From the NCBI GenBank assembly GCA_025558075.1, contig JAHLKF010000008.1:124001-188000 (forward strand): a DNA stretch of 64,000 nucleotides. The letters run 5' to 3'. Within the stretch, counting starts at the first letter, position 1. Each line of letters starts with the position of its first letter. The notes below the pieces were generated by a model. The model was not told where the DNA came from. It worked only from the letters and a program-made list of their open reading frames with translations, and searched no databases. The stretch is from Gaertneriomyces semiglobifer (lineage: Eukaryota; Chytridiomycota; Chytridiomycetes; Spizellomycetales; Spizellomycetaceae). Of the stretch, positions 32,144 to 42,827 are shown piece after piece. The translations under genes were made by a program, and so were the position numbers.

Positions 32144-33502
32144 ATGCTACCGGCTGCAGTGTTGTTGAGTCTGTTTCTTGGCGCTGCTTGCTTGGCTATA
32201 CAGATGCTATTTCAACGCTCCTCTAAAGATGGGTCCCCCAAGATTGCGGCAAATGAGCCCTCGATCATCATGAAAATTGTCAACACCTTGGACCGTGTGA
32301 CTACCAGAGTACTGGGGCTCAGGCTGTTCTACCGACCGAACTCATATTATCTAGCACTTGTAGACAAAGTCCCCGAGTCGAACCTGCTGTTGCCTACTCA
32401 CAAGGAAAAGATGAAGGCAGGGTTGGAGCTATACTTAACTTGCGAACATCGACGGATTAACCATACGGCATACGATCGACTCCTCGAACATGCACCTATG
32501 ATTACACAAATTCAAAACTATACCGATCTGGTGGAGTTTTGGCATCGTCATCCGGATATCGCTGACGTTAAATTAAAGCCTGCCGTCATCATTATTGGCC
32601 TCAATCGTACAGGCACAACGTATCTCTACCGTATGCTGTCCAACGACCCATCAGCCCGATCTACTCGCTTTTTTGAACTCGTCAAACCGGTTCCACCGGC
32701 TACCCGCGAGACGATCGATAAAGACCCTCGTATCCAACCGACCGATCGCATGTTTCAGCTCCTCCGCATTCTGCAGCCAGCGCGATATGATCAGTACGAC
32801 CAGATTCACCTCATAAAAGCGGAAGAACCTGAGGAGGATATCGTCGCCCATCTTTATTGCCATCGCAGCTTTATATGGTACTTGCGTTCTGGCGCCCAAT
32901 ACCGTAAATGGTTCATGGGAAACGCTTCTGAAGAATACCTTTTTTTGAAACGGTTTTACCAAATGTTACAGAGCACTTATGCACCGGATTCGCATTGGAT
33001 CATGAAAGCACCTGCCCATCAACTGGCATTGCCAGAGTTGATGGAGCAATTTCCAGATTCGAAGCTGGTGTTTATCCACCGCAAAGTGGAGCAAGTACTG
33101 CCCAGCATATGTCAATTGGCAGACTACGATCCGGCGCAGTCGAACTGCTTTGAACCCACGCAACTCGGACGAGATGTTTTAGACTACGTGAGCACATCAA
33201 TAGGCCGCATGGTTCGTTTCCGGGAGGCCCACCCAGAGCTCGCGGATCAAATCATCGACATTCAATACACTGATCTCGTCGCGGATCCCATCAGCACCGT
33301 TAAGAAGATTTACCAAAAATGCGGCTTAGAATATACCACTGACTTTGAGGCCGCCTTGATCCAGGACAATAAAAACAGGAAGCAGATTGCTAAGTCAAAG
33401 ACTACCGCTAGACTGGAGTATTCCTTGGAACAATACGGTCTCACGCACGAGATGCTAAATGAGGCCTTTGGTGAATATGAGGCTAAATATTTGAAACAAT
33501 AG
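32144..33502 (+). CDS. Membrane-anchored sulfotransferase-family protein
   Basis: An intronless gene of 452 residues. An N-terminal hydrophobic segment (residues 2-23, LPAAVLLSLFLGAACLAIQM) should anchor it, perhaps as a type II Golgi protein. The PAPS 5'-phosphosulfate loop is VIIIGLNRTGTTYLYRML (about 147-164). A 3'-phosphate-binding block appears as KLVFIHRKVEQVLPSICQL (about 307-325), preceded by HWIMKAPAHQLALPEL. The overall pattern fits the Sulfotransfer_3 group, which is common in bacteria and marine animals and patchy in fungi. The acceptor substrate cannot be inferred. It lacks introns, whereas most neighbours have several. This is consistent with acquisition by transfer or retroposition but is not proof. 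Two TCACGTGA sites lie 250-290 bases upstream. Confidence 0.85.
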   Translation: MLPAAVLLSLFLGAACLAIQMLFQRSSKDGSPKIAANEPSIIMKIVNTLDRVTTRVLGLRLFYRPNSYYLALVDKVPESNLLLPTHKEKMKAGLELYLTCEHRRINHTAYDRLLEHAPMITQIQNYTDLVEFWHRHPDIADVKLKPAVIIIGLNRTGTTYLYRMLSNDPSARSTRFFELVKPVPPATRETIDKDPRIQPTDRMFQLLRILQPARYDQYDQIHLIKAEEPEEDIVAHLYCHRSFIWYLRSGAQYRKWFMGNASEEYLFLKRFYQMLQSTYAPDSHWIMKAPAHQLALPELMEQFPDSKLVFIHRKVEQVLPSICQLADYDPAQSNCFEPTQLGRDVLDYVSTSIGRMVRFREAHPELADQIIDIQYTDLVADPISTVKKIYQKCGLEYTTDFEAALIQDNKNRKQIAKSKTTARLEYSLEQYGLTHEMLNEAFGEYEAKYLKQ

Positions 33503-34135
33503 AATATACGTAGAGTAGATAGAAGTAGGTATTGATCTCTTAGTGTCCTATTCTCATAATCACAGCAGTTCTTAGTAGTAATAAACCTAATTGGCCCTGC
33601 TGGAGAGCCCGTGCTTTTAGACTTCAGTGCCATCTGATAATAACCTGCTTTGTAGGAATGCCTGCGATCATAATCATTGTTCAATTCAATTTCAGTTTGT
33701 TGAGGATCGCGAGCGGCCATGACCCCAAAATTTCCAGTTGAACCGCGCTCCCTTTTGCAACTGTGTTGAACCTGCTTTAAGGCGCCTTCGCATTGAAACT
33801 CTACAACTAGTGGAACAGGGGACGACTGCTTGCCACTTACTACTGCAGTTACCTTTTCAAAAAGCGCTTTCTGTTTCCTTGTTTCGAGCAACTTGAGGTC
33901 TCTACTGCGCACCTGGCTCTCGCTTCGCGATCGCTGCACCAAGCTTCGTTGAAAGACTCCGGTTCTCACCTTGGGCGTATCTTGCCTACCATTTTGGTCA
34001 TAAGCCGTTGGTTGACATAAAAGCCTGTGGAAGTATTACACGCCCAACTACCCAATGGCCTATGGTGGCGCTTAATCCGTTTCGCCGCCCAGCTCAGTGT
34101 TCTACGAGTTCCGATTTGCCTCATTGAACGATAGT
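33503..34135. other. Region between the sulfotransferase and capping-enzyme genes
   Basis: No long gene. A minus-strand open frame runs from 33969 down into the sulfotransferase, but its lower part is the antisense of that gene, so I discount it. A possible tiny spliced gene within this stretch is listed separately. The last 140 bases should contain the capping-enzyme promoter. Confidence 0.3.
33777..33992 (-). CDS. Possible tiny spliced gene (31 aa), weak
   Basis: Starting at ATG 33992, splicing out a GTGAGA...GCAGTAG intron and a second GTAACT...TTGTAG intron gives MVGKIRPRDLKLLETRKQKA and ends in FNAKAP with a stop at 33777-33779. The peptide is basic and predicted helical. It rests only on plausible splice sites and a sensible-looking sequence. 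I recognise no family. It would lie about 140 bases from the capping-enzyme start on the other strand. Chance is a serious alternative. Confidence 0.2.
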
Positions 34136-35822
34136 ATGGCGCAGCAACCCGGAAATGCTTCTACTGTGCCTGCTGTTGGATTGTCCAATGTGGCGTCTCA
34201 TCGTGGACCACAATCCTTGTCCTTGGACAGGGTTGGCATAACCGTTGACCCACAGTATGCCGCGGAACTGAGGCAGAAGATTAACAGCATGCTTAACTGG
34301 TCCAGCGATAGGTAAGTATTCAGATGTACTTCTGCTATTAGGCTGTTTTATGGAAAGTTCCTCGTTTGAGTTGTTTTTGGAGCATGGCAGTGCTGTCTGA
34401 GAATACTGTCATCTATGGGAGCTATGCGAATGATGAATGCTGATACCGCGAAATCCTCTAGCTTTCCAGGATGGCAGCCTATCACGTTTCAGCAATCGCA
34501 TCTTCTGGCTTTGGAACGGGAAGATTATTTTGTGTGTGAAAAGAGCGACGGTGTGCGGTACATGATGCTGCTCCTAAGCAGCCCGAAACCCGCAATATTT
34601 TTGGTAGCTAGCTTGGATTTTTTGCGCCAACATGACGACTTTGCTCACCATTTCTATAGGTCGATCGGAAGTATGAGTTCCAATATCTCGACTTGCGATT
34701 TCCGTTACCATCTCATGAACAGAATGGACCGGAAACGTTGTTTCATCACGACACGTTATTGGATGGAGAACTTGTGATAGAGACTGACGGTTCCAACGTA
34801 CGTTTTTCTGTGACGCGCTACTTTCCTGTTGAGCGTGTATTCATCAATTATTTGATAGACGTATCGCAAGTATATCGTTTTTGACTTGATGTATTACAAC
34901 GGCGACGGACAGGCATCAAAGCCTCTGACGACCCGTCTTGGTGTAAGTTATATCCGCGCTTTGAAGTGAAGAGGAGGTGCCTGACGCGGTCCATCTATAG
35001 TTTTATAACTCCAATGTTTTACAACCCCACGCGGCCTACCTTCAGAGACATCCAGAGTGGAAGCATCGCCAGCCTTTCTGGTACGTCAGCACTGGTGTTG
35101 AATGGTCTAATTCGTTGCTGATGTCCTGTTCAGGCTGGGCATTAAGAAACTACAGAGAGCATACGGCTTGAATGTGACCCTTAATGAAGAGATCCCAAAA
35201 CTGAAACATCGAAATGACGGCTTGATATTTACACCGGTTCATATGCCCTATACACCTGGCACTTGCGAAAAATTGTAGGCTGCAACTCGCAATCTCTACC
35301 GTGGCGCGTATGTGCTCATTTCGAGATTTCAGGCTTAAATGGAAATCTCCTGAAAACACCACGGTCGACTTCAAAATCAAAATCTTGTACGACGCCGACC
35401 GGAAACCCCATTATCAACTCTTGATTGCTGAAAGCAACCAGCACGTGTATCATGACGACTTCACGCCGGAGCCTGAGCTAGCCCAACGGTGAGCCCAGAT
35501 CATGAAAATTCCGTTGTTATCCGAAGACTAAAGCTAAACTCTGTCAGCTGGCGTCCTACTCCACCAGATGGGCAGGTTGCTGAATTTAAATATGATAAAA
35601 CCTGGAGAACGCACATTTATGAACCAGGCTACACGGGGCGTGAGCGCCTGGGAGGATGGCGATTTGTGCGCTTTAGGTCGGTAGAGAATGGCGCTGAATG
35701 GTTCACTGAGTTACTAACATCTATGGATATTTAGGGACGACAAGAATATGGCCAATGACATAACCACAGTCGAAAGTTCGATGGCCGCACTTGAGCATGG
35801 AGTCACAACGGAAATGGTTTGA
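34136..35822 (+). CDS. CEG1: mRNA capping enzyme, guanylyltransferase (Ceg1 family)
   Basis: Transfers GMP to the 5'-diphosphate end of nascent RNA polymerase II transcripts in the nucleus. Nine exons: 34136-34311, 34462-34603, 34660-34797, 34859-34942, 35001-35080, 35134-35274, 35333-35488, 35548-35676 and 35735-35822, giving 377 residues. All nucleotidyltransferase motifs are visible: motif I EKSDGVR (Lys is the GMP-attachment site), motif III TLLDGELV, motif IIIa KYIVFDLMYYNGD, motif IV NDGLIFTP, motif V LLKWKSPE, and motif VI WRFVRFRDDK, which is restored by the last splice. The N-terminus FPGWQPITF is typical. No triphosphatase domain is attached, as in other fungi where that activity is a separate protein. 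It is somewhat shorter than yeast Ceg1 (459). Intron 1 (150 nt) is longer than the rest and could hide a small extra exon. Confidence 0.95.
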
Positions 35823-36037
35823 GGCCATGCAGCACAATTGAGTCATTTATGTATGCGCGCTGACCAGTGCTGTAGCTAATAAGCAGATGCGAATCCATAC
35901 GCAGTCATTGGAAAGCACGAGAAGCGAGCGGTGCGCTTCCGCCGCGCGCCCCGGATAGACGCTTCTCATCAGTGATACCTTCAACACCAGCAACGGAGCA
36001 TCCTCCGGCCTTTGGCGATGACCGTCGAAATTCGACG

Positions 36038-38506
36038 ATGATCGGACGAGATTCAACTAGCGTTCATACGGGTCACAGAAGAAGTGGATCACTGGGTACG
36101 GGCAGCGAATCATCAGGCACCCCGCATCGAAAGGTTTCTGGGCATCATCGAACGATATCAGTGGATAATTCCCGCAATGTTACTGGTCAAACGCCCGTAC
36201 GATCCCCTAGACGGTCCTCTCCGTATTCTATCACAGGGCCACCCGCGAGCGGTGTGCTATCGCCTAGGGAGGCGCGCCGACTTTCTGCTTCTTCGCCAAT
36301 TCAAGAACGAAGAAAGTCGCAGGACACAGCTGCGGGCCAGGAACCGGAACCGGAGGCGAACTTCGCAGAAACTAACCCCGAAAACGAAGCCGTTAGTCCC
36401 AGGAAGCGTAGCTTACAGGATTTGAATCTTCCGAAAGGGATTCGCCTCAGGAAAGTGCCATCCAATTCAGGTACTATGAATATGATGTCTTCGGCTGATA
36501 CGGAAGGGGATCCTGCTCTCATGTCGGAAGCTGTGAATCCAACGTTGCCCACACCTGTTGCCGAAAAGTCGCTTGGGCACGGTGTTTATAGTTCGGATAC
36601 TGCTGTACCAGCCGCCGACTCCCTATCGCGAGGCGAAGCGTGTCCTGCGGCAATGGACATCGACGACTCTGCCAATACCCTTACTGATCGGACGCAAGTG
36701 CAGCAGACGTCCCCGTTACCGCCACAAGAGGCTGCGGATACGGCTGAACCGATGGATTTGTCTCGCCCTCCTTCCCCACCTGAGTCCATTACTCATGTAG
36801 GGGCAATGCCACCAGCAGACGGAGCCAGTATGGTGAAACGCTCTTCAAGTAATCCGCCTGAGCCCTCAATGCGTCCCAACCACATGAACGTTGACATGTT
36901 AACTTCCCCCGAGACTTCCAAGTCCCCGAAGGGGATGAGTGAATTTGGCCACAGCAGACATCAAAGCCCTCCGCATCAACTGGAACAGGAACCAGTAGGG
37001 CATGCGCCGTTAGCAAAACCTGAGGACAGTGATATTAAACCTTCGAGCATTGCTCAGCCATCCGTCACAGCAAGAGGCCCTAAAAGCCCAACCAAAATGA
37101 AATCGAAGGCAAAAGGAACGGGCTTGTCGTGGTTGACGAAGCCAGAGGATACTGAGGCGATTGTCTCTGCCGCGACGGCGCGTGTATCTCCAGCGCGTTC
37201 AAGGAAACTAAGCAATAAGCGAGGCAAGGGTTTGTCAACAGCGAGATCAGGGACCGTAACCTCTGCGCACCCACCGCCACCATCACCGCAGCCTCCTCCT
37301 GTTGTAGAACTGCCCAAGCCACCTGTTGTTCTCATGCAGGCGAAAAGGAAGGTTGAGGATGATGATGTTTATGATGAAGAGGAGAGTCCTGTGGCCACTC
37401 CATCACCCATGGCTGAACTCGTGCTCAAACAACCATTGGTGGTCATACCAACGGAGCCGTCCCCTCCAAAGGGACCGGCCATCTTAGCCGCGAAGTCGAA
37501 GGCAGAAGCGAGCCCCAAGCGTAAGAGTCGGAAAAAGAAGGATACCATCGAGAAAGGAATTCCGACCCAGCAGCAACCGCCGTCAAATTCATCACATGTA
37601 ATTCACCAATCGTCCCATCAGGCGCAATCAACCCATCGGCGCACGATGTCTGCCCCGAAGATTGACCCAGGCATGGAAACCTTAGCGACAGCAGCGATGC
37701 TAGCTGAAAAGCAACAGGAGCACGATTTACATTCGAGACGTAGAGCAAGCCTTGCAGGCACTGCGTATGCACCGCAAGGGCATGTGGGCGTAGGGAGTGC
37801 GCATGCCCCGATACCCGCTTCGTACAGTATGTATGCCATTGGGCCCGGAGAGCATCCCAGTCACCGTCGACATCCATCACAACATCAGCTACCGCACAGT
37901 CAGCCGCTCCCTGCACATCATCGACCCCCTTCACCACAAGGTCCGCCACATTCACAGTTGCCGCCTCATTACTACTATCCCGGCCACCCCGCTGCGCCAG
38001 CTGGCCCAGATCAACGCCGATATTCCGCTGTCCAGCCAGTGGGCCATCCGTATGCGTACCCACCGCAACACCGCGGGTCGGTACCTCAAGGCGTACCCCT
38101 TGTACCCATGCATCCTGGCCATCCTTATTGGCCCGGGCCGGGTGGAAGAGGGCCGTATTACTTGCCGTTTCCGCCGCCTGATGGCTCTGCATACCCTCGA
38201 TATGGCGCGGCCCAACAAAGCCCACAGGTCCAACCGGGTATGCCTGCAGCACAAGATCACAGACAACGTGGCTATTATGACGTGAACGGGCATGGTCATG
38301 GCGACAGAGAGTCTGTCTCGAAGCGACCTACAATCGCACCGCATGGGTATCCGACCGAAGAGCACCGCGAGTATCCTCAACAACATACTGATTCTTCAGC
38401 GGCGACGAACACGACTGGCGTTAACCAACAAAGTGAACGTCACAGTACTGTGCCAACCAAGAGAAGAAGTGCATGGCTTGATGTAGTCTTGGGCGATGAT
38501 GCCTGA
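36038..38506 (+). CDS. Large disordered Pro/Ser/His-rich protein of unknown function
   Basis: One continuous frame of 822 residues from the first in-frame ATG (MIGRDSTSVHTGHRRSGS). The frame is open for a further 160 bases upstream without an ATG, and a CTTCTCATCAG at about 35961-35971 could be a splice acceptor, so an upstream exon is possible. Composition is low-complexity: Ser/Pro/Arg-rich at the start, Pro-rich in the middle (PPPPSPQPPPVVELPKPP), a basic patch (SPKRKSRKKKD), then a Pro/His/Tyr-rich stretch (PPHYYYPGHPAAP). It ends KRRSAWLDVVLGDDA, a tail that looks more ordered. No catalytic domain is recognised. SP/TP sites abound, which suits a phosphorylated regulator or scaffold, but that is only a guess. 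Confidence 0.65.
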   Translation: MIGRDSTSVHTGHRRSGSLGTGSESSGTPHRKVSGHHRTISVDNSRNVTGQTPVRSPRRSSPYSITGPPASGVLSPREARRLSASSPIQERRKSQDTAAGQEPEPEANFAETNPENEAVSPRKRSLQDLNLPKGIRLRKVPSNSGTMNMMSSADTEGDPALMSEAVNPTLPTPVAEKSLGHGVYSSDTAVPAADSLSRGEACPAAMDIDDSANTLTDRTQVQQTSPLPPQEAADTAEPMDLSRPPSPPESITHVGAMPPADGASMVKRSSSNPPEPSMRPNHMNVDMLTSPETSKSPKGMSEFGHSRHQSPPHQLEQEPVGHAPLAKPEDSDIKPSSIAQPSVTARGPKSPTKMKSKAKGTGLSWLTKPEDTEAIVSAATARVSPARSRKLSNKRGKGLSTARSGTVTSAHPPPPSPQPPPVVELPKPPVVLMQAKRKVEDDDVYDEEESPVATPSPMAELVLKQPLVVIPTEPSPPKGPAILAAKSKAEASPKRKSRKKKDTIEKGIPTQQQPPSNSSHVIHQSSHQAQSTHRRTMSAPKIDPGMETLATAAMLAEKQQEHDLHSRRRASLAGTAYAPQGHVGVGSAHAPIPASYSMYAIGPGEHPSHRRHPSQHQLPHSQPLPAHHRPPSPQGPPHSQLPPHYYYPGHPAAPAGPDQRRYSAVQPVGHPYAYPPQHRGSVPQGVPLVPMHPGHPYWPGPGGRGPYYLPFPPPDGSAYPRYGAAQQSPQVQPGMPAAQDHRQRGYYDVNGHGHGDRESVSKRPTIAPHGYPTEEHREYPQQHTDSSAATNTTGVNQQSERHSTVPTKRRSAWLDVVLGDDA

Positions 38507-38721
38507 GGAAGCGTTGCGCCAGCGGGCTAATGAGAACGCTCGTCCCTTATATTTTTATTTACGTATAAAGAAAGTGTGTCTAAATTGTGCGCCCTTTGAA
38601 TGCTCCAGTGCCAGACCGATATGGGGTTTGATATTTTGAACTGATGTGTATCCGCTGGGTCCCTTCACGGGTTGCGCTCAGTGTATGCGGTTGCGTGACA
38701 GCATTTTATGGCTCCTCATCC

Positions 38722-40482
38722 TCACCCTTCAGCATCCTCGTCAACCAATTTCACACCTAATAATTCAAAGCCTCGTACAGCCTGGTCCACTCTAATGGGC
38801 GTATGCAATGGAGCATCCAATACTTTAAACGTCCTCTTTACGGCTGTTTCAATATTATCACAGCGTTCATCTTTCTTTTGCTCCTGCCCTAAATCAAGAT
38901 TAAGACAAACGGATCTCTCCCTCAGGCGCTGCATCAGCGTTTCAGCATCAAGATTCTGTTGAGAGAAGATACTCTTCAGCAGGGTCTCTAACTTTTCCTT
39001 GTCCAGTTCAGTGATTCGTTCGACGTCTACCGCGGGGTCACTGGCTTCCAACGCGTTTTCATCCGAGCGCCGCCGTCGCGAATGGGCGTGAATTCGGGCC
39101 TCGCGGGATCCTTTGGTCAGGTCAGGAAAGGGATGATCCGGATAGTGAGGCAGGCGTACGTTTATGCATGTTTTGTTGTCGGTAGATCCTAGTGCATCGG
39201 CAAATGCCAGGACTGTAGAAGCTGACTTGGCAAAAGTTGGGGCGGTTTTGGCCTAGGTCATTTAAGGTTTGCGTATTAGGACAGTCTTCTTGGATGCGGC
39301 CGAAACGGTAGATGGTGACGTACCACATCGATGATTTCGTCATCCGTCGCAACACCACATACGCCGTCGGTGACGAGCGTGATAAAGGCCGCCTGATCCT
39401 CATCCGTCAGATGTATTGTTTGCACGGCTGGTTCGGCTACCACACCACCGTAGCGTTTGTATTTAAGGTCACCGATGCACCTCGAGACAGCTAAAGCACC
39501 CAACACAAGCTCTGAATTCGGTGATGTCGGGTTTGGCGTGGTGAATCCGCCCAAGGCGTGGATGCGTGCATGCTCGACGGGATTCATTGGATGATGGGCT
39601 TCCGACAATGCCTGGGCTTCACCACGTAGGCCTTTACATAAGACAATTCTAACGAGTATACCAGTTAGCCATTTCGTTACTAGTGAATGGTGGGACCATT
39701 GTCTTCTGCACGCCAGCATTTAGTCCGCACCTCACCTAGAGTCACCTACATGGCCGACGCAGAGGTCTACTTTTGACTTTTCGAGCCCATCTCGTACATC
39801 CATTTCCAACGGTCTCACAATAGCAACAGTTGCTGTTGATCCACACGTATCCATTTTGCGGTGTGTCTGGAGGAATTCGGCCTCTGCGCTCAGAAACCCC
39901 AAATACAGTCTCTGATCGAGGGTGAGGGGTTCCTTTTCAGGGAATGATTTAAATGGAGGATAGAACAGCTCTACGGGCCGGTTGTACTCTTGTGTCAGAG
40001 CGTTCAGTATGGAGGGTAACGCCGAGGGCTTGACTGTCTTGAATATCTCGTGAAGGCGGTCTTGAAGGAACTGAGAACATGCGGAGCCTCCGTGGCTGGG
40101 GAATCTAATGTGAGCGATAGACACGCAGTAACCAAAGAGTGAAAAATATTGCGTACCCGTCGTAAACTCCAAACCAGTACACTTCAATCTGAGTCTGCGG
40201 GTACTCCGGACAGGGCACACTCAGGATTTCGCTCTTCCATCGATCTTCGTTATTCGCGCGTTCGCCCCGGCTTGTCACGGCAGAAACAAGTTCCGGGGAG
40301 TTATGAATATGAAAGCGGTATGGCACGCCATGGCATGAATCTTGGCGCTGCTTGGTGCTATACCGTAACAGCGATGGGGATATCCGGGTGGGGTACGCAG
40401 GATGGCCAGGGCGTGGCCGGAGAAAAAGGCGAGACCGAGAAAACGAACATGCGAGTCTAAACTGGCGGTTGCACTTGGACAT
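38722..40482 (-). CDS. Mitochondrial PP2C-type protein phosphatase (Ptc6/Aup1-like)
   Basis: A metal-dependent Ser/Thr phosphatase; yeast relatives act in the mitochondrial matrix or intermembrane space on pyruvate dehydrogenase and in mitophagy. Four exons (40157-40482, 39736-40095, 39324-39648, 38722-39252) give 513 residues. The N-terminus (MSKCNRQFRLACSFSRSRLF) is Arg-rich without acids, a likely presequence. PP2C motifs in order: SRGERANNEDRW, GVYDGHGG (rebuilt across intron 40096-40156), TCGSTATVAIV, CVGHVGDSR, GALAVSRCIGDLKYKRYG, LVTDGV and GSTDNKTCINVRL. The metal-binding Asp residues in NNED, YDG, TDG and TDN are all present. A tail of about 130 residues (HSRRRRSDENALEASD...) is helical and acidic. 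It is divergent from RPS14. Confidence 0.9.
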
Positions 40483-40857
40483 TTCCCGTCACCCGGTTAG
40501 CTATTGCTTGATTCTTCCTTCCCTCTCTCTCCTTTCTCTCGACGTATGCCCCCGCCTGCCTTCCGCTTTGCTTATGCAGACGCAACTGGTTCGTTGACCG
40601 AGTTGAGCTTTCGCGCGTCATGACAGTCCCACAATTATCTTATCGCTACCAGGGAGTAGCAACGATAACGTACTATGGTGTCACATGATACATTTCTTAC
40701 ATCAGCGTGTGGCACAGTTGCACAGCATTTTCTTTTGAATCGAGGGCCTCAATTGCCCAACAGCGAGACGCTTGGCTTTTTTACTTCTTCACTTTCAACT
40801 GGCCAAATCCGTCCATCTTCAAAGACCTTTTTTTTGAGGGAGACACTCTATTTCACA
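40483..40857. promoter_or_regulatory. Divergent promoter between the PP2C gene and RPS14
   Basis: A 375-base interval between opposed starts. It contains a marked pyrimidine-rich run (cttccttccctctctctcctttctctcg, about 40513-40540) and a T-rich run (about 40828-40835) just before the RPS14 ATG, both common in fungal ribosomal-protein promoters. No CACGTG or other strong palindrome is seen. Confidence 0.4.
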
Positions 40858-41955
<1,098 letters not shown>

Positions 41956-42827
41956 ATCATATACTTTTACTGTATATGGCTGTGACGAACATGGCGTACT
42001 GTTTTGTGTGTTTTTTGTACAAGCAGTGTAGCTACAATGAAAAGCTCTATTTGAAGCACATGTTGCGTCCTGTTTCTGACTAGATGTTTGCTGGCCTGTT
42101 CATGCGGGCGTGCGTCCGTTCCCTCTCAATCTCGGCGCTGGAGAGATGTCCATCGCACATCGATTTGTTATGAGTCGAGATCAAGTGTGATCTGATGATC
42201 TCGAAAATGCATCGCCGTGTACCTTCCATTGCCCGTCCTGCGGATAATTAATTTTAACGCCATGGATTTTATTTAACTTGACTTCCCAGCGACCGACGTT
42301 GGCATCACACATCATTGCTATAGAGTGTTGCTGCCAACTTGCCAGTGCAGATGCAGCAGACCATCGACTTGGTTGACGATAGGACATGTGCAATGAGCCT
42401 GTATATTTTTTGGTATCTATTAGGAACCGCTTGAAATTGCTTTGAATGTACCATGGAGATTGGGATTCTTTTAAACAATAATGCCATTCATCTTTTCCTT
42501 TTTTGCTGGCCAGTTATCCATCTATTCTCCTCTTTTAATATCAGACCATCTGTTGCCCTTTTTCTTTTTTTGGTTTGAAGCTTTTTTTCTGCCGAGGCCC
42601 TTCGCGACTTGACTTGAAAACGAAATTGGCCGAGAATTTCACGCGTGCTTTCGGCCATGACTGGCAGCCGAGGATAAACAAAGCGAGGTTTTCGGCGAGG
42701 GGCAGAGAGCAAGCGAGAGAGAGCGAGAGAGAGTGTGTGTGTGAGTGAGAGAGAGAGAGAGAAGGGAAGAAGGATATCATTGCTCTCCACCTCGACGGGC
42801 GGTGTGAACTAAGCACAACAAACAAGG
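41956..42827. other. Intergenic between RPS14 and the membrane PPSY protein
   Basis: About 870 bases without a supported gene. Minus-strand frames at 42488-42846 are translations of simple sequence and are discounted. The stretch ends with a GA/GT-rich tract (listed separately) and should hold the RPS14 3' UTR and the promoter of the next gene. Confidence 0.35.
42715..42762. repeat. GA/GT microsatellite tract
   Basis: An imperfect purine-rich repeat of GA units, interrupted by a short GT run and then a longer GA run. It lies about 65 bases upstream of the ATG of the next gene, in its presumed promoter or 5' UTR. Confidence 0.85.

Noticed and set aside
33310..33969. A 219-codon minus-strand frame across the sulfotransferase end
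   Set aside because: It starts at GTG, and its C-terminal part is the exact antisense of conserved sulfotransferase coding sequence.
34312..34461. A micro-exon inside the long first intron of the capping enzyme
   Set aside because: Direct splicing SSD|SFPGW already gives the family N-terminus and keeps the total length divisible by three.
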